DNA from: Dechloromonas aromatica (nom. nud.)
GTDB lineage: Bacteria; Pseudomonadota; Gammaproteobacteria; Burkholderiales; Rhodocyclaceae
DNA: 64,000 nt
Direction: 5' to 3'
Assembly: GCA_017848965.1 (NCBI GenBank)
Contig: JAFIHA010000048.1
Coordinates: forward strand, 62,001-126,000
Shown: positions 1 through 10,228 of the stretch, one piece after another
Position numbering within the stretch: position 1 is the stretch's first letter
How the letters are laid out: each line of letters starts with the position of its first letter
Translations under genes and position numbers: made by a program
The notes under the pieces: generated by a model
Databases searched by the model: none
What the model was told of the DNA's origin: nothing
Seen by the model: only the letters and a program-made list of their open reading frames with translations

Positions 1-450
1 GTCGATCTGTTCCGGGTGCATGTGGCTGCACATCGAACGGTTGTTCACGATGAACACCGGCGCGTCGCCGCAGGCCCCCATGCACTCGCCTTCCTTGAGC
101 GTGAATTTGCCGTCGGCGGTCGTTTCGTTGTAGCCGATGCCAAGCTTCTGCTGCAGGTATTCGCCGGCGTGATAGCCGCCGGACAGGGCGCACGGCAGGT
201 TGGTACAGACCGTGATCTTGTACTTGCCGACCGGCTTGAGGTCGTACATGTTGTAGAAGGAAGCCACCTCGTAGGCCGCGATCGGCGGCATGCCGAGGTA
301 GTCGGCAACGGCCTCGATCGCTTCCGGCGGCAGCCAGCCCTTCTCTTCCTGGGCATGGGCCAGACAGGCCATGACCGCCGACTGTTTCTGATCGGCGGGG
401 TACTTGGCGACCTCGCGGGCGAATTTCTGTAGGGTGTCAGCGGAAAACAT
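1..450 (-). CDS. nuoE: NADH-quinone oxidoreductase subunit E (partial, 3' end beyond window)
   Basis: Peripheral-arm subunit of respiratory complex I that carries the N1a [2Fe-2S] cluster. The reading frame starts with ATG at 450 and stays open to base 1, giving 150 residues. The last few residues lie outside the window, since the family is usually about 160 long. The four cluster ligands are visible as C82-x4-C87 and C123-x3-C127, in CTNLPC and CMGAC. The N-terminal helical part (about residues 1-60) matches the thioredoxin-like NuoE fold. The start overlaps the nuoD stop by one base (TGATG), so translation is probably coupled. Identification is firm; only the C-terminus is unseen. Confidence 0.96.
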   Translation of the reverse strand, partial: MFSADTLQKFAREVAKYPADQKQSAVMACLAHAQEEKGWLPPEAIEAVADYLGMPPIAAYEVASFYNMYDLKPVGKYKITVCTNLPCALSGGYHAGEYLQQKLGIGYNETTADGKFTLKEGECMGACGDAPVFIVNNRSMCSHMHPEQID

Positions 451-1703
451 CAGCGGTCAATCTCGCCAAAAACGATATCCTGGGAACCGATGATCGTCAC
501 GACGTCAGCCAGCATGTGGCCGGTTGCCATTTCGTCCATCGCCGCCAGATGGGCAAAGCCGGGCGCACGAATCTTCATGCGGTAAGGCTTGTTGGCGCCA
601 TCGGAAATGAAATAGATGCCGAACTCGCCCTTCGGATGCTCGATCGCCGCATAGGCTTCGCCGGGCGTGACATGGATGCCTTCGGTGAACAGCTTGAAGT
701 GGTGGATCAGTTCTTCCATGTTCGACTTCATCGCTTCGCGCTTCGGCGGCGCCACCTTGTGGTTATCGACGATCACCGGGCCGGGGTTCTTTCGCAGCCA
801 GTCGACGCACTGCTTGATGATGCGGTTCGACTGCAGCATCTCTTCCATGCGGACGAGGTAGCGGTCGTAGCTGTCGCCGTTGACGCCGACCGGAATGTCG
901 AAATCGACCTTGTCGTAGGCAGCGTAAGGCTGCTTTTTGCGCAAATCCCAAGCGACGCCGGAACCGCGCAGCATGGCGCCAGTGAAGCCGAGCTGCATGG
1001 CGCGCTCCGGACTGACGACACCGACGTTGACCAGACGCTGCTTCCAGATCCGGTTGTCGGTCAGCAGGGTGTGGTATTCCGAATGGTATTTCGGGAAGCG
1101 CTCGGTGAAGTCCTCGATGAAATCGAGCAGCGAGCCGCTGCGGTTGTCGTTGAGTTCCTTCGCCTTCTTGGCACTGGTCCAGGTCGACTCGCGATATTGC
1201 GGCATGCGATCCGGCAGATCGCGATAGACACCGCCCGGCCGGTAGTAGGCCGCGTGCAGACGGGCGCCGCAGACCGCCTCGTAGGCGTCCATCAGGTCTT
1301 CGCGCTCGCGGAAGGTATAGAGCGCCATGGTCATCGCGCCGACGTCGAGCGCGTGACAGCCGATCCACAACAGGTGATTGAGGAGACGGGTGATCTCGTC
1401 GAACATCGTCCGGATGTACTTGCCGCGCTCCGGTACCTCGATCTGCAACAGCTTTTCGACGCCGAGGCAGTAGGCGTGCTCGTTACACATCGTCGACACG
1501 TAGTCGAGACGATCCATGTACGGCACCGACTGCACCCAGGTGCGGGTTTCGGCCAGCTTCTCGGTTGCCCGGTGGAGCAGGCCGATGTGAGGATCGGCGC
1601 GCTGGACGACTTCGCCGTCCAGTTCCAGCACCAGACGCAATACGCCGTGCGCTGCCGGGTGTTGCGGACCGAAGTTCAGGGTGAAATTGCGGATATCAGC
1701 CAT
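450..1703 (-). CDS. nuoD: NADH-quinone oxidoreductase subunit D (49 kDa)
   Basis: Complex I subunit that, with NuoB, forms the quinone-binding pocket and is related to the large subunit of [NiFe] hydrogenases. The product is 417 residues, normal for stand-alone NuoD (not fused to NuoC). The N-terminus [20 protein letters not shown] and the C-terminus DIVFGEIDR are diagnostic. The frame is open further upstream, but the ATG at 1703 is chosen because family similarity begins exactly there. It overlaps the end of nuoC by 8 bases and the start of nuoE by 1 base, a tightly packed nuo operon. Confidence 0.98.
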   Translation of the reverse strand: MADIRNFTLNFGPQHPAAHGVLRLVLELDGEVVQRADPHIGLLHRATEKLAETRTWVQSVPYMDRLDYVSTMCNEHAYCLGVEKLLQIEVPERGKYIRTMFDEITRLLNHLLWIGCHALDVGAMTMALYTFREREDLMDAYEAVCGARLHAAYYRPGGVYRDLPDRMPQYRESTWTSAKKAKELNDNRSGSLLDFIEDFTERFPKYHSEYHTLLTDNRIWKQRLVNVGVVSPERAMQLGFTGAMLRGSGVAWDLRKKQPYAAYDKVDFDIPVGVNGDSYDRYLVRMEEMLQSNRIIKQCVDWLRKNPGPVIVDNHKVAPPKREAMKSNMEELIHHFKLFTEGIHVTPGEAYAAIEHPKGEFGIYFISDGANKPYRMKIRAPGFAHLAAMDEMATGHMLADVVTIIGSQDIVFGEIDR

Positions 1704-2301
1704 GTGCCGGATCTCCGTAGGTGTCTTCGCGGACGATGCGCGGCGTGTTTTCACGCGGTTCGATGGTGACGGGCTGATAGACGACGCGCCCCTGATCGGG
1801 GTCGTAGCGCATCTCGACATACCCGGAAATTGGGAAGTCCTTGCGGAAGGGGTGGCCGATGAAACCGTAATCGGTCAGGATGCGACGCAGATCCTCGTGA
1901 CCGACGAAGGCGATGCCGTACAAATCGAAGGCCTCGCGCTCGAACCAGTTGGCGCTCTTCCACAGCGAAGTCACCGAATCGACCGCCGGGAAAGCATCGT
2001 CCTCGGCGAAAACGCGTACCCGCAGACGGAAATTGTGCGCGATGGACAGCAGATGGGTGACGGCGGCAAAGCGACGCCCCGTCCAGGCGCCATCGCCGTA
2101 GGTGGAGTAATCGACGCCGCAGAGGTCGATCAATTCCTCGAAGGAAAAATCGGCCTCGTCGCGCAACGACTTCATGAACTCGAAATAGTCGACCGCGGCA
2201 ACTTCCACGGTCAACTCGCCCAGGGCAAGCTTCGTCGACTGCAGCTTTTCCCCGAAACGTTCCTGCAGTTTTTGGCTAAGCGCTTCCAGCTTGGCAGACA
2301 T
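1696..2301 (-). CDS. nuoC: NADH-quinone oxidoreductase subunit C (30 kDa)
   Basis: Complex I peripheral-arm subunit without cofactors that packs against NuoD. The product is 201 residues. The conserved segment [27 protein letters not shown] is seen around residues 121-147, followed by the HPFRKDFP motif. It starts with ATG at 2301, about 20 bases after nuoB, and its end overlaps nuoD. Separate nuoC and nuoD genes are usual in betaproteobacteria, unlike the fused nuoCD of enterobacteria. Confidence 0.97.
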   Translation of the reverse strand: MSAKLEALSQKLQERFGEKLQSTKLALGELTVEVAAVDYFEFMKSLRDEADFSFEELIDLCGVDYSTYGDGAWTGRRFAAVTHLLSIAHNFRLRVRVFAEDDAFPAVDSVTSLWKSANWFEREAFDLYGIAFVGHEDLRRILTDYGFIGHPFRKDFPISGYVEMRYDPDQGRVVYQPVTIEPRENTPRIVREDTYGDPAHG

Positions 2302-2320
2302 AAGGAATCAGCCTCGAAAA

Positions 2321-2797
2321 TTAGCGGGCAATGGTGTTGGTGCGGCGGATCTTGTTCTGCAACTGGATCAGACCGTAGAGCAGCGCCTCGGCGGTCGGCG
2401 GACAGCCCGGCACGTAGATATCGACCGGAACAATCCGGTCACAGCCACGCACCACCGAGTAGGAATAATGGTAGTAGCCGCCACCGTTGGCGCAGGACCC
2501 CATGGAAACCACCCAACGCGGCTCCGCCATCTGGTCGTAGACCTTGCGCAGCGCCGGCGCCATCTTGTTGGTCAGCGTCCCGGCGACGATCATCACGTCC
2601 GACTGACGCGGACTGGGACGGAATACGATACCGAAACGATCAAGGTCGTAGCGCGAACAACCGGCGTGAATCATTTCGACGGCGCAGCAGGCCAGGCCGA
2701 AAGTCATCGGCCAGATCGACCCAGTGCGCATGTAGTTGATCAGCTTGTCAGCCGTGGTGGTGACAAAACCTTCCTGCAGGATTCCTTCAATCGCCAT
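2321..2797 (-). CDS. nuoB: NADH-quinone oxidoreductase subunit B
   Basis: Complex I subunit holding the N2 [4Fe-4S] cluster, the final electron donor to quinone. In the 158-residue product the expected cysteines are present: the tandem C37-C38 in LACCAVEM, C102 in [11 protein letters not shown] and C132 in [11 protein letters not shown]. Start ATG is at 2797, 9 bases after the nuoA stop. It is a normal-length, intact member of the nuo operon. Confidence 0.98.
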   Translation of the reverse strand: MAIEGILQEGFVTTTADKLINYMRTGSIWPMTFGLACCAVEMIHAGCSRYDLDRFGIVFRPSPRQSDVMIVAGTLTNKMAPALRKVYDQMAEPRWVVSMGSCANGGGYYHYSYSVVRGCDRIVPVDIYVPGCPPTAEALLYGLIQLQNKIRRTNTIAR

Positions 2798-2806
2798 CTC
2801 TCGACC

Positions 2807-3181
2807 TTATTCCCATTCCAGCGCGCCCTTGGCCCAGGCATAGACATAGCCCACGGTCAGGATGGCGACGAAAATCAGCATCTCGACGAAACCGAACACC
2901 TTAATGGCGTCGGTCGCCACGATATCCTTGAAGATCGTCGCCCACGGCACAAGGAAGGCGACTTCCAGATCGAAGAGAATGAACAGGATGGCGATCAGGT
3001 AGTAGCGCACATCGAACTTCATGCGCGCATCTTCGAAGGCCTCAAAACCGCACTCATACGGGGACAATTTTTCCGCATCGGGCTTGCGCGGCCCAAGCAA
3101 AAAACCCATCGCCACCGGCAATACGCCGACAGCAACCCCCACGAGAACGAACATCAGAATTGGGAAGTACGCTTCCATCAT
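2807..3181 (-). CDS. nuoA: NADH-quinone oxidoreductase subunit A
   Basis: Small membrane-arm subunit of complex I, 124 residues with three predicted transmembrane helices (near residues 5-30, 62-82 and 88-110). The conserved loop [20 protein letters not shown] lies between helices 1 and 2. Two ATG codons stand in tandem at 3181 and 3178, and either could be used. It is the first nuo gene and follows the tRNA-Leu gene by about 65 bases, so it may be transcribed with the upstream secG-tRNA unit or from a promoter in that gap. Confidence 0.97.
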   Translation of the reverse strand: MMEAYFPILMFVLVGVAVGVLPVAMGFLLGPRKPDAEKLSPYECGFEAFEDARMKFDVRYYLIAILFILFDLEVAFLVPWATIFKDIVATDAIKVFGFVEMLIFVAILTVGYVYAWAKGALEWE

Positions 3182-3245
3182 CCGCCGCCAAATTGTCGTT
3201 GTTCCGATAGGAAACTCCCGGCCCGCCGGAAATTCCCAACGCTTT

Positions 3246-3330
3246 TGGTGCCGACGGCGAGACTCGAACTCGCACAGCTTGCGCCACTACCCCCTCAAGA
3301 TAGCGTGTCTACCAATTTCACCACGTCGGC
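3246..3330 (-). tRNA. tRNA-Leu (anticodon GAG)
   Basis: An 85-base tRNA gene on the minus strand with encoded CCA at 3246-3248. The acceptor stem pairs GCCGACG with CGTCGGC. The D-arm has the GGTAGAC sequence typical of leucine tRNAs, and the anticodon loop TTGAGGG on the stem CTATC/GGTAG gives anticodon GAG. There is a class II variable arm and a T-loop GTTCGAGTC. It lies between secG and nuoA, as in many betaproteobacteria, so it is probably processed from a longer transcript. Confidence 0.97.
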
Positions 3331-3378
3331 ACATCTGCACAACCCGCCCACGCCTACGCCGAGCGAACTGCAAATTTA

Positions 3379-3750
3379 TTATTTCGGAATATCCTGCGCC
3401 CGAGACCCCCCAGCCACAGGGGATTCCGGCGCATCGCCAGCAGCCGGAGCCACCGACGGAACAGACTGCGATTGTACAGATTCTTGCATCAGACTACCAG
3501 TCGTTTTCGGCTTCTCGGAAGCCACATAGGCCAGCGATAGACTGGTCAGAAAAAACACCGTGGCGAGAATTCCAGTGGTCCGACTGAGAAAATTGGCCGA
3601 ACCGGAAGCACCGAAAAGACTGCCGGATGAACCACTGCCAAACGCAGCCCCCATATCCGCCCCCTTGCCATGCTGCATCAGCACCAGAGCAATGATCGCC
3701 AGAGCCACCAGAATATGGACCGTCAACAATACCGAAAACAACCAGTTCAT
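3379..3750 (-). CDS. secG: Preprotein translocase subunit SecG
   Basis: Auxiliary subunit of the SecYEG channel in the inner membrane. The product is 123 residues with two membrane helices (about 3-22 and 55-75). The family loop [17 protein letters not shown] lies between them, followed by the conserved [14 protein letters not shown] stretch. The tail is polar and rich in Pro, Ser and Ala, which is common in proteobacterial SecG. It sits 12 bases after tpiA and before tRNA-Leu, the usual tpiA-secG-tRNA order. Confidence 0.96.
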   Translation of the reverse strand: MNWLFSVLLTVHILVALAIIALVLMQHGKGADMGAAFGSGSSGSLFGASGSANFLSRTTGILATVFFLTSLSLAYVASEKPKTTGSLMQESVQSQSVPSVAPAAGDAPESPVAGGSRAQDIPK

Positions 3751-3762
3751 CTTTTATGCCTA

Positions 3763-4518
3763 TCAGTTCGCGACGCGACAAATCGCCAAGAAATCACCTG
3801 CCACCAAAGCAGCTCCACCAACCAGACCGCCATCGATATCGGGCTGCCTGAACAATTCTTCCGCACCTTGCGGTTTCACACTTCCGCCGTAAAGGATCCG
3901 CACCCCGGCTGCCACTTCAGGATCGCGCGCGGCCAACACAGCCCGAATCCCCGCATGCACCGCCTGCGCCTGGGCTGGCGAAGCGGTACGCCCGGTACCG
4001 ATAGCCCACACCGGCTCGTAGGCGACGACTGCTTGACGCATCGCGGAAACCCCCGCCACTTGCAGCACCGCATCTAGCTGCCGATCAACCACCCCCTGCG
4101 TCAGGCCAGCCTCGCGCTCGGCAAGCGTCTCGCCCACACAGAGCACAGGAACCAGACCAGCCGCCTGCGCCGCAACAAATTTGGCAGCAACGATCGCATC
4201 CGATTCGCCATACAGGCTACGCCTTTCGGAATGCCCGACCAGAACATGCGTACAACCGACATCCCGCAGCATTGACGGGGCCACTTCGCCCGTAAACGCT
4301 CCTTCGACATGCTCGCTGAGGTTCTGCGCCCCCAGCACCACCTCGGTTCCCTGCAACACGGTGTGCGCCTGCGCCAGATAAGGATATGGCGGACAGACCA
4401 ATACGTCGCAACTCAAACCATCGAGCCCAGCCACAAGCAGAGCCAGCAGATCGTCGGTACTTGACCGACTACCATGCATTTTCCAGTTACCGGCAACGAG
4501 CTTGCGACGTGCAGACAT
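3763..4518 (-). CDS. tpiA: Triose-phosphate isomerase
   Basis: Interconverts dihydroxyacetone phosphate and glyceraldehyde 3-phosphate in glycolysis and gluconeogenesis. The product is 251 residues with a TIM-barrel fold. Catalytic residues are present: N11 and K13 in AGNWKMHG, H96 in VGHSERR and E168 in AYEPVWAIGTG. The phosphate loop YGGSVKP is near the C-terminus. The ATG at 4518 is preceded by an AGGGGGTG ribosome-binding site two bases upstream of the start. It lies between glmM and secG on the same strand. Confidence 0.98.
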   Translation of the reverse strand: MSARRKLVAGNWKMHGSRSSTDDLLALLVAGLDGLSCDVLVCPPYPYLAQAHTVLQGTEVVLGAQNLSEHVEGAFTGEVAPSMLRDVGCTHVLVGHSERRSLYGESDAIVAAKFVAAQAAGLVPVLCVGETLAEREAGLTQGVVDRQLDAVLQVAGVSAMRQAVVAYEPVWAIGTGRTASPAQAQAVHAGIRAVLAARDPEVAAGVRILYGGSVKPQGAEELFRQPDIDGGLVGGAALVAGDFLAICRVAN

Positions 4519-4594
4519 GCCACCCCCTGAGGAGAAAAACCGAAGGATTATAGCGAGCGCTCACGGCGCCGGTCAATGTTGGACCACACGAAAC

Positions 4595-5950
4595 TCAAGC
4601 GGCGGCTGCGGCGCGCACCACTGCAGCGATTTCTTCGGCAACCCGTGTCACCTCGGCCGCATCCTCGCCCTCGACCATCACACGGAGCAAGGGCTCGGTC
4701 CCCGAGGGACGCAACAAGACTCGCCCCCGCCCGGTCAGTTTCCGCTCGACCGCATCATGTGCCGCAATGATCGATGGGCAACTCCGCCACACGAAGCCCT
4801 TGCTGACCGGAACGTTGATCAATTTCTGCGGATAAAGCTTCAACGCACCAAGCAGCGCCTCGAGACTGCCGCCTTTTTCGCGCAGCGCGGCGAGAACCTG
4901 CAATCCCGCAACGATACCATCGCCGGTTGTATGGCGATCAAGCACCAGGATATGCCCTGAGTTTTCGCCACCAAAGAGCCACTTGTTCCGCTTCAGGCCT
5001 TCCACGACATAACGATCGCCGACTGCGGCACGCTCGAAGGCGATACCCATCGCCTGCAGGGCATGTTCCAGCGCCAGATTGCTCATCAACGTGCCGACCA
5101 CACCCCGTACCTCACCCTTTTGCGCGCGATGACAAACGATTGCGTGCAACAACTGGTCCCCATCGTAGAGATTGCCTCGAGCATCAACCATCTGGATCCG
5201 ATCGGCGTCGCCATCCAGCGCGATACCCAGATCAGCATTGTGGGCTAGCACCGCGTCGCGCAAGGCCTGCGGCGCGGTGGCCCCGACCTTGTCGTTGATG
5301 TTCAGGCCATTGGGGTCGATACCAATCGTGACGACCTCCGCCCCCAGTTCATGAAACACATCGGGCGCAATATGGTAGGCCGCGCCATGCGCGCAATCGA
5401 CGACAATCTTCAGGCCACGCAGATCGTACTCGTTCGGAAAAGTACTCTTGCAGAATTCGATATAGCGTCCACGCGCATCTTCCATACGCCTGACCCTGCC
5501 CAACTCCGCAGATTGAGCGCAAAGCATCGGCTGGTCGATGGCCGCCTCGATCGCCTGCTCCACCTCGTCGGGCAACTTGGTACCTTGCGCCGAAAAGAAC
5601 TTGATCCCGTTGTCGTAGTACGGGTTGTGTGATGCCGAGATGACGATCCCGGCCTGCAAGCGCAATGCGCGCGTCAGGTAGGCGACAGCCGGCGTCGGCA
5701 TTGGCCCGACCAGGCAGACATCGACGCCAGCCGCCGAAAGACCGGCCTCCAGGGCCGACTCGAGCATGTAACCGGAAATCCGGGTGTCTTTGCCAATCAA
5801 GACCGTCGGCCGCTCGTCGGCCGGCATTTCGACGGTTTCCAGCAGAACCTTGCCGGCTGCGTAACCCAATCGCATCACAAAATCCGGTGTGATCGGCGCT
5901 TGGCCGACCCGCCCACGCACACCATCGGTACCAAAATATTTTCTGCTCAT
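4595..5950 (-). CDS. glmM: Phosphoglucosamine mutase
   Basis: Converts glucosamine 6-phosphate to glucosamine 1-phosphate for UDP-GlcNAc, hence peptidoglycan and lipopolysaccharide. The product is 451 residues, starting at the ATG at 5950 ([13 protein letters not shown]). The frame is open further upstream, but homology begins here. The phosphoserine loop [12 protein letters not shown] (S107 as the probable phosphorylated serine), the Mg-binding DGDADR, the sugar-binding GGENSGH and the phosphate-binding RPSGTEP near the C-terminus are all present. It follows folP by 7 bases, the classic ftsH-folP-glmM order. Confidence 0.98.
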   Translation of the reverse strand: MSRKYFGTDGVRGRVGQAPITPDFVMRLGYAAGKVLLETVEMPADERPTVLIGKDTRISGYMLESALEAGLSAAGVDVCLVGPMPTPAVAYLTRALRLQAGIVISASHNPYYDNGIKFFSAQGTKLPDEVEQAIEAAIDQPMLCAQSAELGRVRRMEDARGRYIEFCKSTFPNEYDLRGLKIVVDCAHGAAYHIAPDVFHELGAEVVTIGIDPNGLNINDKVGATAPQALRDAVLAHNADLGIALDGDADRIQMVDARGNLYDGDQLLHAIVCHRAQKGEVRGVVGTLMSNLALEHALQAMGIAFERAAVGDRYVVEGLKRNKWLFGGENSGHILVLDRHTTGDGIVAGLQVLAALREKGGSLEALLGALKLYPQKLINVPVSKGFVWRSCPSIIAAHDAVERKLTGRGRVLLRPSGTEPLLRVMVEGEDAAEVTRVAEEIAAVVRAAAAA

Positions 5951-5957
5951 TTTTTCC

Positions 5958-6782
5958 TCATCTTTCAACTGCCGACCAGACGGCCAACGCATCCCTCGTC
6001 GCCGCAACATCATGAACCCGGATGATGGCTGCGCCGCGCTGGGCGGCCAGCAGCGCAGCCGCCACGCTTGCCGCCTGGCGCTCCCCCACCGGCCGACCGG
6101 TAATCTCTCCCAACATCGACTTCCGCGACACACCTACCAACAACGGGAAATCATTCCAGAAGTTGCCATTCAGTGCGCGAAACAGTGCCAGATTGTGCTC
6201 CAGGGTCTTGCCGAAACCGAAGCCCGGGTCGAGCACGATACGCTGACGATCGATACCGGCGGCCACGCAACGCCCCGCCGCCGCAGCCAAGCAGCCCGAG
6301 ACCTCGGCGACGACATCGCCATAAATCGGCGCCCGCTGCATGCTGCCCGGGTCGCCCCGCATGTGCATCACGCACACCGCACATTCACTATCAGCCACGG
6401 CCGCCAGGGCTTCCCCGGAGGCAAGGCCGGCGATATCGTTGATCATGTCGGCACCGGCATCCAGCGCTGCCCGCATGACCGCCGGCTTGTAGGTATCGAC
6501 TGAAATGGGCACCCCCCAAGCAACGACCTCCCGCAATACCGGCAGCAGGCGGCGCAACTCCTCGTCTTCCGGCGTAGGCTGCGCGCCGGGGCGCGACGAT
6601 TCGGCGCCGAGGTCGAGAATATCCGCCCCTGCTTCGAACTGCTGGCGGGCATGATCGACCGCCCGCGCCACATCGTTGAGCAGGCCGTCGCCGGAAAACG
6701 AGTCCGGCGTCAGATTGACAATCCCCATGAGCAAGGGGCGCTCACGCCTGAGGCGATATTTACCGCAGCGAATCGTAGTCAT
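5958..6782 (-). CDS. folP: Dihydropteroate synthase
   Basis: Condenses p-aminobenzoate with the pterin diphosphate in folate synthesis. The 274-residue product shows the TIM-barrel motifs [38 protein letters not shown] and GVSRKSMLG in order. The ATG at 6782 has no recognisable Shine-Dalgarno site: the bases just upstream are the U-tract and stem of a terminator-like hairpin behind ftsH. It may depend on read-through and translational reinitiation. It precedes glmM. Confidence 0.97.
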   Translation of the reverse strand: MTTIRCGKYRLRRERPLLMGIVNLTPDSFSGDGLLNDVARAVDHARQQFEAGADILDLGAESSRPGAQPTPEDEELRRLLPVLREVVAWGVPISVDTYKPAVMRAALDAGADMINDIAGLASGEALAAVADSECAVCVMHMRGDPGSMQRAPIYGDVVAEVSGCLAAAAGRCVAAGIDRQRIVLDPGFGFGKTLEHNLALFRALNGNFWNDFPLLVGVSRKSMLGEITGRPVGERQAASVAAALLAAQRGAAIIRVHDVAATRDALAVWSAVER

Positions 6783-6790
6783 GACAGAAA

Positions 6791-6812
6791 ACCGGGGGCA
6801 ACCGCCCCCGGT
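6791..6812 (-). terminator. Terminator-like hairpin between ftsH and folP
   Basis: On the minus strand ACCGGGGGC pairs perfectly with GCCCCCGGT (9 bp) around a GGTT loop, followed by TTTCTGTC and then the folP ATG. It lies just after the ftsH stop. It has the form of an intrinsic terminator with a short U-tract and would let only part of the transcription from ftsH reach folP. Confidence 0.65.
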
Positions 6813-6829
6813 AACAAAATCAACAAAAG

Positions 6830-8710
6830 TCAGGCGGTCGCCGGTGCGCTCGGCTCGGCGCCGGGTTTCTCGTCCGGCGGAGTGGAGCGGGAAAGGCTTT
6901 GCGTCGGCTTCGGCGGTCGCGGCGGTTTGCCGGCCATGATGTCGTCGATCTGCTCGGCATCAATGGTCTCCCACTCGAGCAGCGCCTTGGTCATCGCCTC
7001 GACCTTGTCACGATGGTCTTCCAGCAACTGGCGGGCGAGTTCGTACTGCTGGTCGATGATGCGGCGGATTTCGGCATCAACCTTCTGCATCGTCGCCTCG
7101 GAAACATTCTTGTGCTGCGTCACCGAACGGCCGAGGAAAACCTCGCCGTCGTTCTCGCCATACACCATGACGCCAAGGTCGGACATGCCGTAGCGCGTCA
7201 CCATGTCACGCGCCATCGCCGTTGCCCGCTCGAAGTCATTCGAGGCACCGGTCGTCATCTGGTCCATGAACAGCTCTTCGGCAATGCGGCCGCCGAAGAG
7301 AACGGCAATGCGCGACAGCAGATACTGTTTGTCGTAGGCGTAGCGATCCTGCTCAGGCAATTGCATGGTCAGGCCAAGCGCGCGACCACGCGGAATGATC
7401 GTGACCTTGTGCACCGGGTCCGACTTCGGCACCAGCTTGGCGACAACGGCGTGGCCAGACTCGTGGTAGGCCGTGTTCATCTTCTCATCCTCGGTCATCA
7501 CCATGCTGCGCCGCTCGGCGCCCATCATGATCTTGTCCTTGGCCTTCTCGAAATCTTCCATGTCCACCAAGCGCTTGTTGGCGCGAGCGGCGAACAAGGC
7601 CGCCTCGTTGACCAGGTTGGCGAGGTCAGCACCGGAGAAACCGGGCGTACCGCGGGCGATGATGTCGGCCTTGATATCACCGGCGATCGGCACCTTGCGC
7701 ATGTGCACCTTGAGGATTTCCTCGCGGCCGCGGATGTCCGGCAACGGCACCACCACCTGACGGTCGAAACGTCCCGGGCGCAGCAGCGCCGGGTCAAGGA
7801 TGTCCGGGCGGTTGGTGGCAGCGATGACGATGATACCGGAATGCCCCTCGAAGCCGTCCATCTCGACCAGCAACTGGTTCAGCGTCTGCTCGCGCTCGTC
7901 GTTGCCGCCGCCGAGACCGGCACCGCGATGACGACCGACCGCGTCGATTTCATCGATGAAGATGATGCACGGCGCATGCTTCTTGGCGTTCTCGAACATG
8001 TCGCGGACGCGCGCGGCGCCGACGCCGACGAACATCTCGACGAAATCGGAACCGGAAATCGAGAAGAAAGGCACCTTGGCTTCACCGGCAATCGCCTTGG
8101 CGAGCAGGGTCTTGCCGGTCCCCGGGTTGCCGACCATCAGCACGCCCTTCGGGATACGGCCGCCGAGCTTCTGGAACTTTGACGGATCGCGCAGGAAATC
8201 GACGATTTCCTGCACTTCTTCTTTGGCCTCGTCGCAACCGGCCACATCGACGAAGGTGATGGTGTTTTGCGCTTCATCCATCATGCGCGCCTTCGATTTT
8301 CCGAAGGAGAAAGCGCCCCCCTTGCCGCCGCCCTGCATCTGGCGCATGAAGAAGACCCAGACACCGATCAGCAGCAGCATCGGGAACCAGCTGACGAAGA
8401 TACTCATCAGGAAGGAAGGCTCCTCCTCCGGCTTGGCCTCGATCTTGACGTCATATTTCAGCAAGTCGGAGACCAGCCACAGGTCTTGCGGCGAATAGAC
8501 TGTCAAACGTTTGCCTTCCTTGGTCGTCGCCTTCAGCGTCCGACCTTCCATGACCACCTTGTCGATCCGTCCCTGCTTCACTTCCTCCAGAAACTGTGAG
8601 TACTCGACACCGCCGGCCGCGACCTGACGCGTATTGAACTGGTTGAAGATGGTCATCAGCACGAGGCCGATCACCATCCAGATCGCGAGATTTTTGAACA
8701 TGTTGTTCAA
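6830..8710 (-). CDS. ftsH: ATP-dependent zinc metalloprotease FtsH
   Basis: Membrane-anchored AAA protease that degrades unstable membrane proteins and regulators such as sigma-32 and LpxC in E. coli. The 626-residue product has two N-terminal membrane helices (about 8-25 and 100-120), an AAA module with Walker A GNPGTGKT and Walker [12 protein letters not shown], the SRH region ending in RPGRFDRQ, and the zinc motif HESGH. The tail is Pro/Ser-rich. The first codon appears to be TTG at 8710, because AAGGAG sits 7 bases before it; the next ATG (8701) is 16 bases away. It follows rlmE on the same strand. Confidence 0.97.
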   Translation of the reverse strand: MNNMFKNLAIWMVIGLVLMTIFNQFNTRQVAAGGVEYSQFLEEVKQGRIDKVVMEGRTLKATTKEGKRLTVYSPQDLWLVSDLLKYDVKIEAKPEEEPSFLMSIFVSWFPMLLLIGVWVFFMRQMQGGGKGGAFSFGKSKARMMDEAQNTITFVDVAGCDEAKEEVQEIVDFLRDPSKFQKLGGRIPKGVLMVGNPGTGKTLLAKAIAGEAKVPFFSISGSDFVEMFVGVGAARVRDMFENAKKHAPCIIFIDEIDAVGRHRGAGLGGGNDEREQTLNQLLVEMDGFEGHSGIIVIAATNRPDILDPALLRPGRFDRQVVVPLPDIRGREEILKVHMRKVPIAGDIKADIIARGTPGFSGADLANLVNEAALFAARANKRLVDMEDFEKAKDKIMMGAERRSMVMTEDEKMNTAYHESGHAVVAKLVPKSDPVHKVTIIPRGRALGLTMQLPEQDRYAYDKQYLLSRIAVLFGGRIAEELFMDQMTTGASNDFERATAMARDMVTRYGMSDLGVMVYGENDGEVFLGRSVTQHKNVSEATMQKVDAEIRRIIDQQYELARQLLEDHRDKVEAMTKALLEWETIDAEQIDDIMAGKPPRPPKPTQSLSRSTPPDEKPGAEPSAPATA

Positions 8711-8766
8711 GTGGGCACTCCTTCAATTACGTCGAACGACAAAAATGTCATTCTAAACAAAATCCG

Positions 8767-9384
8767 TCAGCGCAAGTTGCGGCCGAGCAGGTAAATCTCT
8801 GGGCTACGATCACGCGAGGCATCGGGTTTGCGCACCGAAACGGTATGAAAAGCCGCCCGCATCGCCTTGACGAAAGCCTCATAATCGCTTCCCTGAAAAA
8901 CTTTGACCAGAAAAGCGCCATCCGGTTTCAAATGCGCCTGCGAAAACTCCAAACCGAGTTCTGCCAGATGCATGACCCGTGCCTGATCAACCAGGGGCAC
9001 CCCTGACATATTGGGCGCCATGTCCGACATGACAAGCCCCACCCGCCGTTCGCCGAGCAATTCTTCCAGTTGCCGCAGCACCTCGTCTTCGCGAAAATCG
9101 CCCTGAATGAAGTGCACGCCGGGGATTGGCGCCATTTCCAGCAGGTCAAGTGCAAACACCAGGCCAGCGCTGCCAACGCGCTCCACGGCAACCTGCGACC
9201 AGCCGCCGGGCGTCGCCCCCAGGTCGACGACGACCTCGCCGCGCTTGAGCAACTTGTCCTTGTCGTCAATCTCCATCAGCTTGAAGGCGGCGCGCGAACG
9301 CCAGCCTTCCTTCTTGGCAAGCTGGACATAAGGATCGTTGACGTGCTCGCGCATCCACGCCTTGCTGGTTCTGGTTCGTTTCAT
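8767..9384 (-). CDS. rlmE: 23S rRNA (uridine-2'-O-)-methyltransferase RlmE
   Basis: SAM-dependent enzyme (FtsJ/RrmJ) that methylates U2552 of 23S rRNA on the 50S subunit. With ATG at 9384 the product is 205 residues, starting [20 protein letters not shown]. The SAM motif [14 protein letters not shown], the catalytic Asp in [10 protein letters not shown] and the catalytic Lys in FLVKVFQG are visible. An earlier in-frame start at 9417 would add 11 residues, but the family begins with the Lys/Arg-rich segment. It is divergent from yhbY with only 32 bases between the start codons, and lies upstream of ftsH as in E. coli. Confidence 0.96.
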   Translation of the reverse strand: MKRTRTSKAWMREHVNDPYVQLAKKEGWRSRAAFKLMEIDDKDKLLKRGEVVVDLGATPGGWSQVAVERVGSAGLVFALDLLEMAPIPGVHFIQGDFREDEVLRQLEELLGERRVGLVMSDMAPNMSGVPLVDQARVMHLAELGLEFSQAHLKPDGAFLVKVFQGSDYEAFVKAMRAAFHTVSVRKPDASRDRSPEIYLLGRNLR

Positions 9385-9416
9385 TCGGTAAAATGCCGTT
9401 TTTGAAAGGTTTTCCA

Positions 9417-9764
9417 ATGCAACAACTGACTTCTGCCCAGGTCCGCGAACTGCGTGCCCAGGCCCACGGCCTCAATCCGGTCGTCTCGATTTCCGAAAAC
9501 GGGCTCAGCGACGCGGTGCTCAAGGAAATCGACGCCTGCCTGAAGGCGCACGAATTAATCAAGATCCGCGTCTACGGCGACAGCCGCGAGGATCGACTGG
9601 CTTACCTGGAGCGGATTTGTGCCGAACTGTCCGCCGCGGCGGTCCAGCACATCGGCAAGCTGCTCGTCGTCTATCGCGAAAACCCCGAGAAGCTCACTGC
9701 CAAGGATACGGCAAAACCGCGTCCGGCGGCACCGCGCCGGACCAAGCGCAGCTTTCAGGGCTGA
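9417..9764 (+). CDS. yhbY: Ribosome assembly RNA-binding protein YhbY (CRM domain)
   Basis: A 115-residue protein made of one CRM domain, a fold that binds pre-50S particles in bacteria. The family features [20 protein letters not shown] and [17 protein letters not shown] are clear, with a short basic tail (about residues 90-115) rich in Lys, Arg and Pro. ATG at 9417 is chosen because homology starts at MQQLTSAQ and an AAAGG site lies upstream. It is divergent from rlmE, as in many proteobacteria. Its TGA stop abuts the stop of the convergent DUF4149 gene; together they read TGATCA. Confidence 0.93.
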   Translation: MQQLTSAQVRELRAQAHGLNPVVSISENGLSDAVLKEIDACLKAHELIKIRVYGDSREDRLAYLERICAELSAAAVQHIGKLLVVYRENPEKLTAKDTAKPRPAAPRRTKRSFQG

Positions 9765-10226
9765 TCAACGCAAGCCGCGACCGCTCCAGAGGACCAGAAC
9801 GAGCCCGGACAGGCTCTGGAGCAGATAGACGATACTGGAAATGCCGTGCCAGGTCGCGAAACGGTCGCGGAAGACGCTTTCCATGACTTCGCGCGGCAGG
9901 GCATCGAGCTTGAGCTGCGCCATCAGCGGCTGGATGCCGAACAACTGCACTGCCGCCATTGCCGCCATCAGCACGACCAGCCAGAACCCGGCCTGGCGGA
10001 GCGCACGCGCGCCAGAGCGAGCAAACAGGAAAACCAGCAGGTAGAGCGCCGCCCCAAGACCGAACCAGGCAATCAGCGCGAACAGCTTGCCGGCGAGCAT
10101 CCCGGCCAGTTGGCGATCGCCGAGTTCGGCGAACAACACCGGGGCAGCCAGATAGCCGATCGCCCACAAGCCACCGACCCATAGCGTGATCGCAAACTGG
10201 TAGAAGGCTTCGGACAGGCGACGCAT
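9765..10226 (-). CDS. DUF4149 family integral membrane protein
   Basis: A 153-residue protein with about four predicted membrane helices and the family start FYQFAITLWVGGLWAIGYLAAPVLF. I assign it to the DUF4149 group found next to greA in betaproteobacteria; its function is unknown. It starts 2 bases after the greA stop, so it probably belongs to the greA transcript. It converges on yhbY with no intergenic space. No cofactor or catalytic motif is visible. Confidence 0.8.
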   Translation of the reverse strand: MRRLSEAFYQFAITLWVGGLWAIGYLAAPVLFAELGDRQLAGMLAGKLFALIAWFGLGAALYLLVFLFARSGARALRQAGFWLVVLMAAMAAVQLFGIQPLMAQLKLDALPREVMESVFRDRFATWHGISSIVYLLQSLSGLVLVLWSGRGLR

Positions 10227-10228
10227 GC

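Noticed and set aside
6899-8182. A 427-codon plus-strand frame opposite ftsH
   Set aside because: Antisense shadow of a strongly conserved gene.
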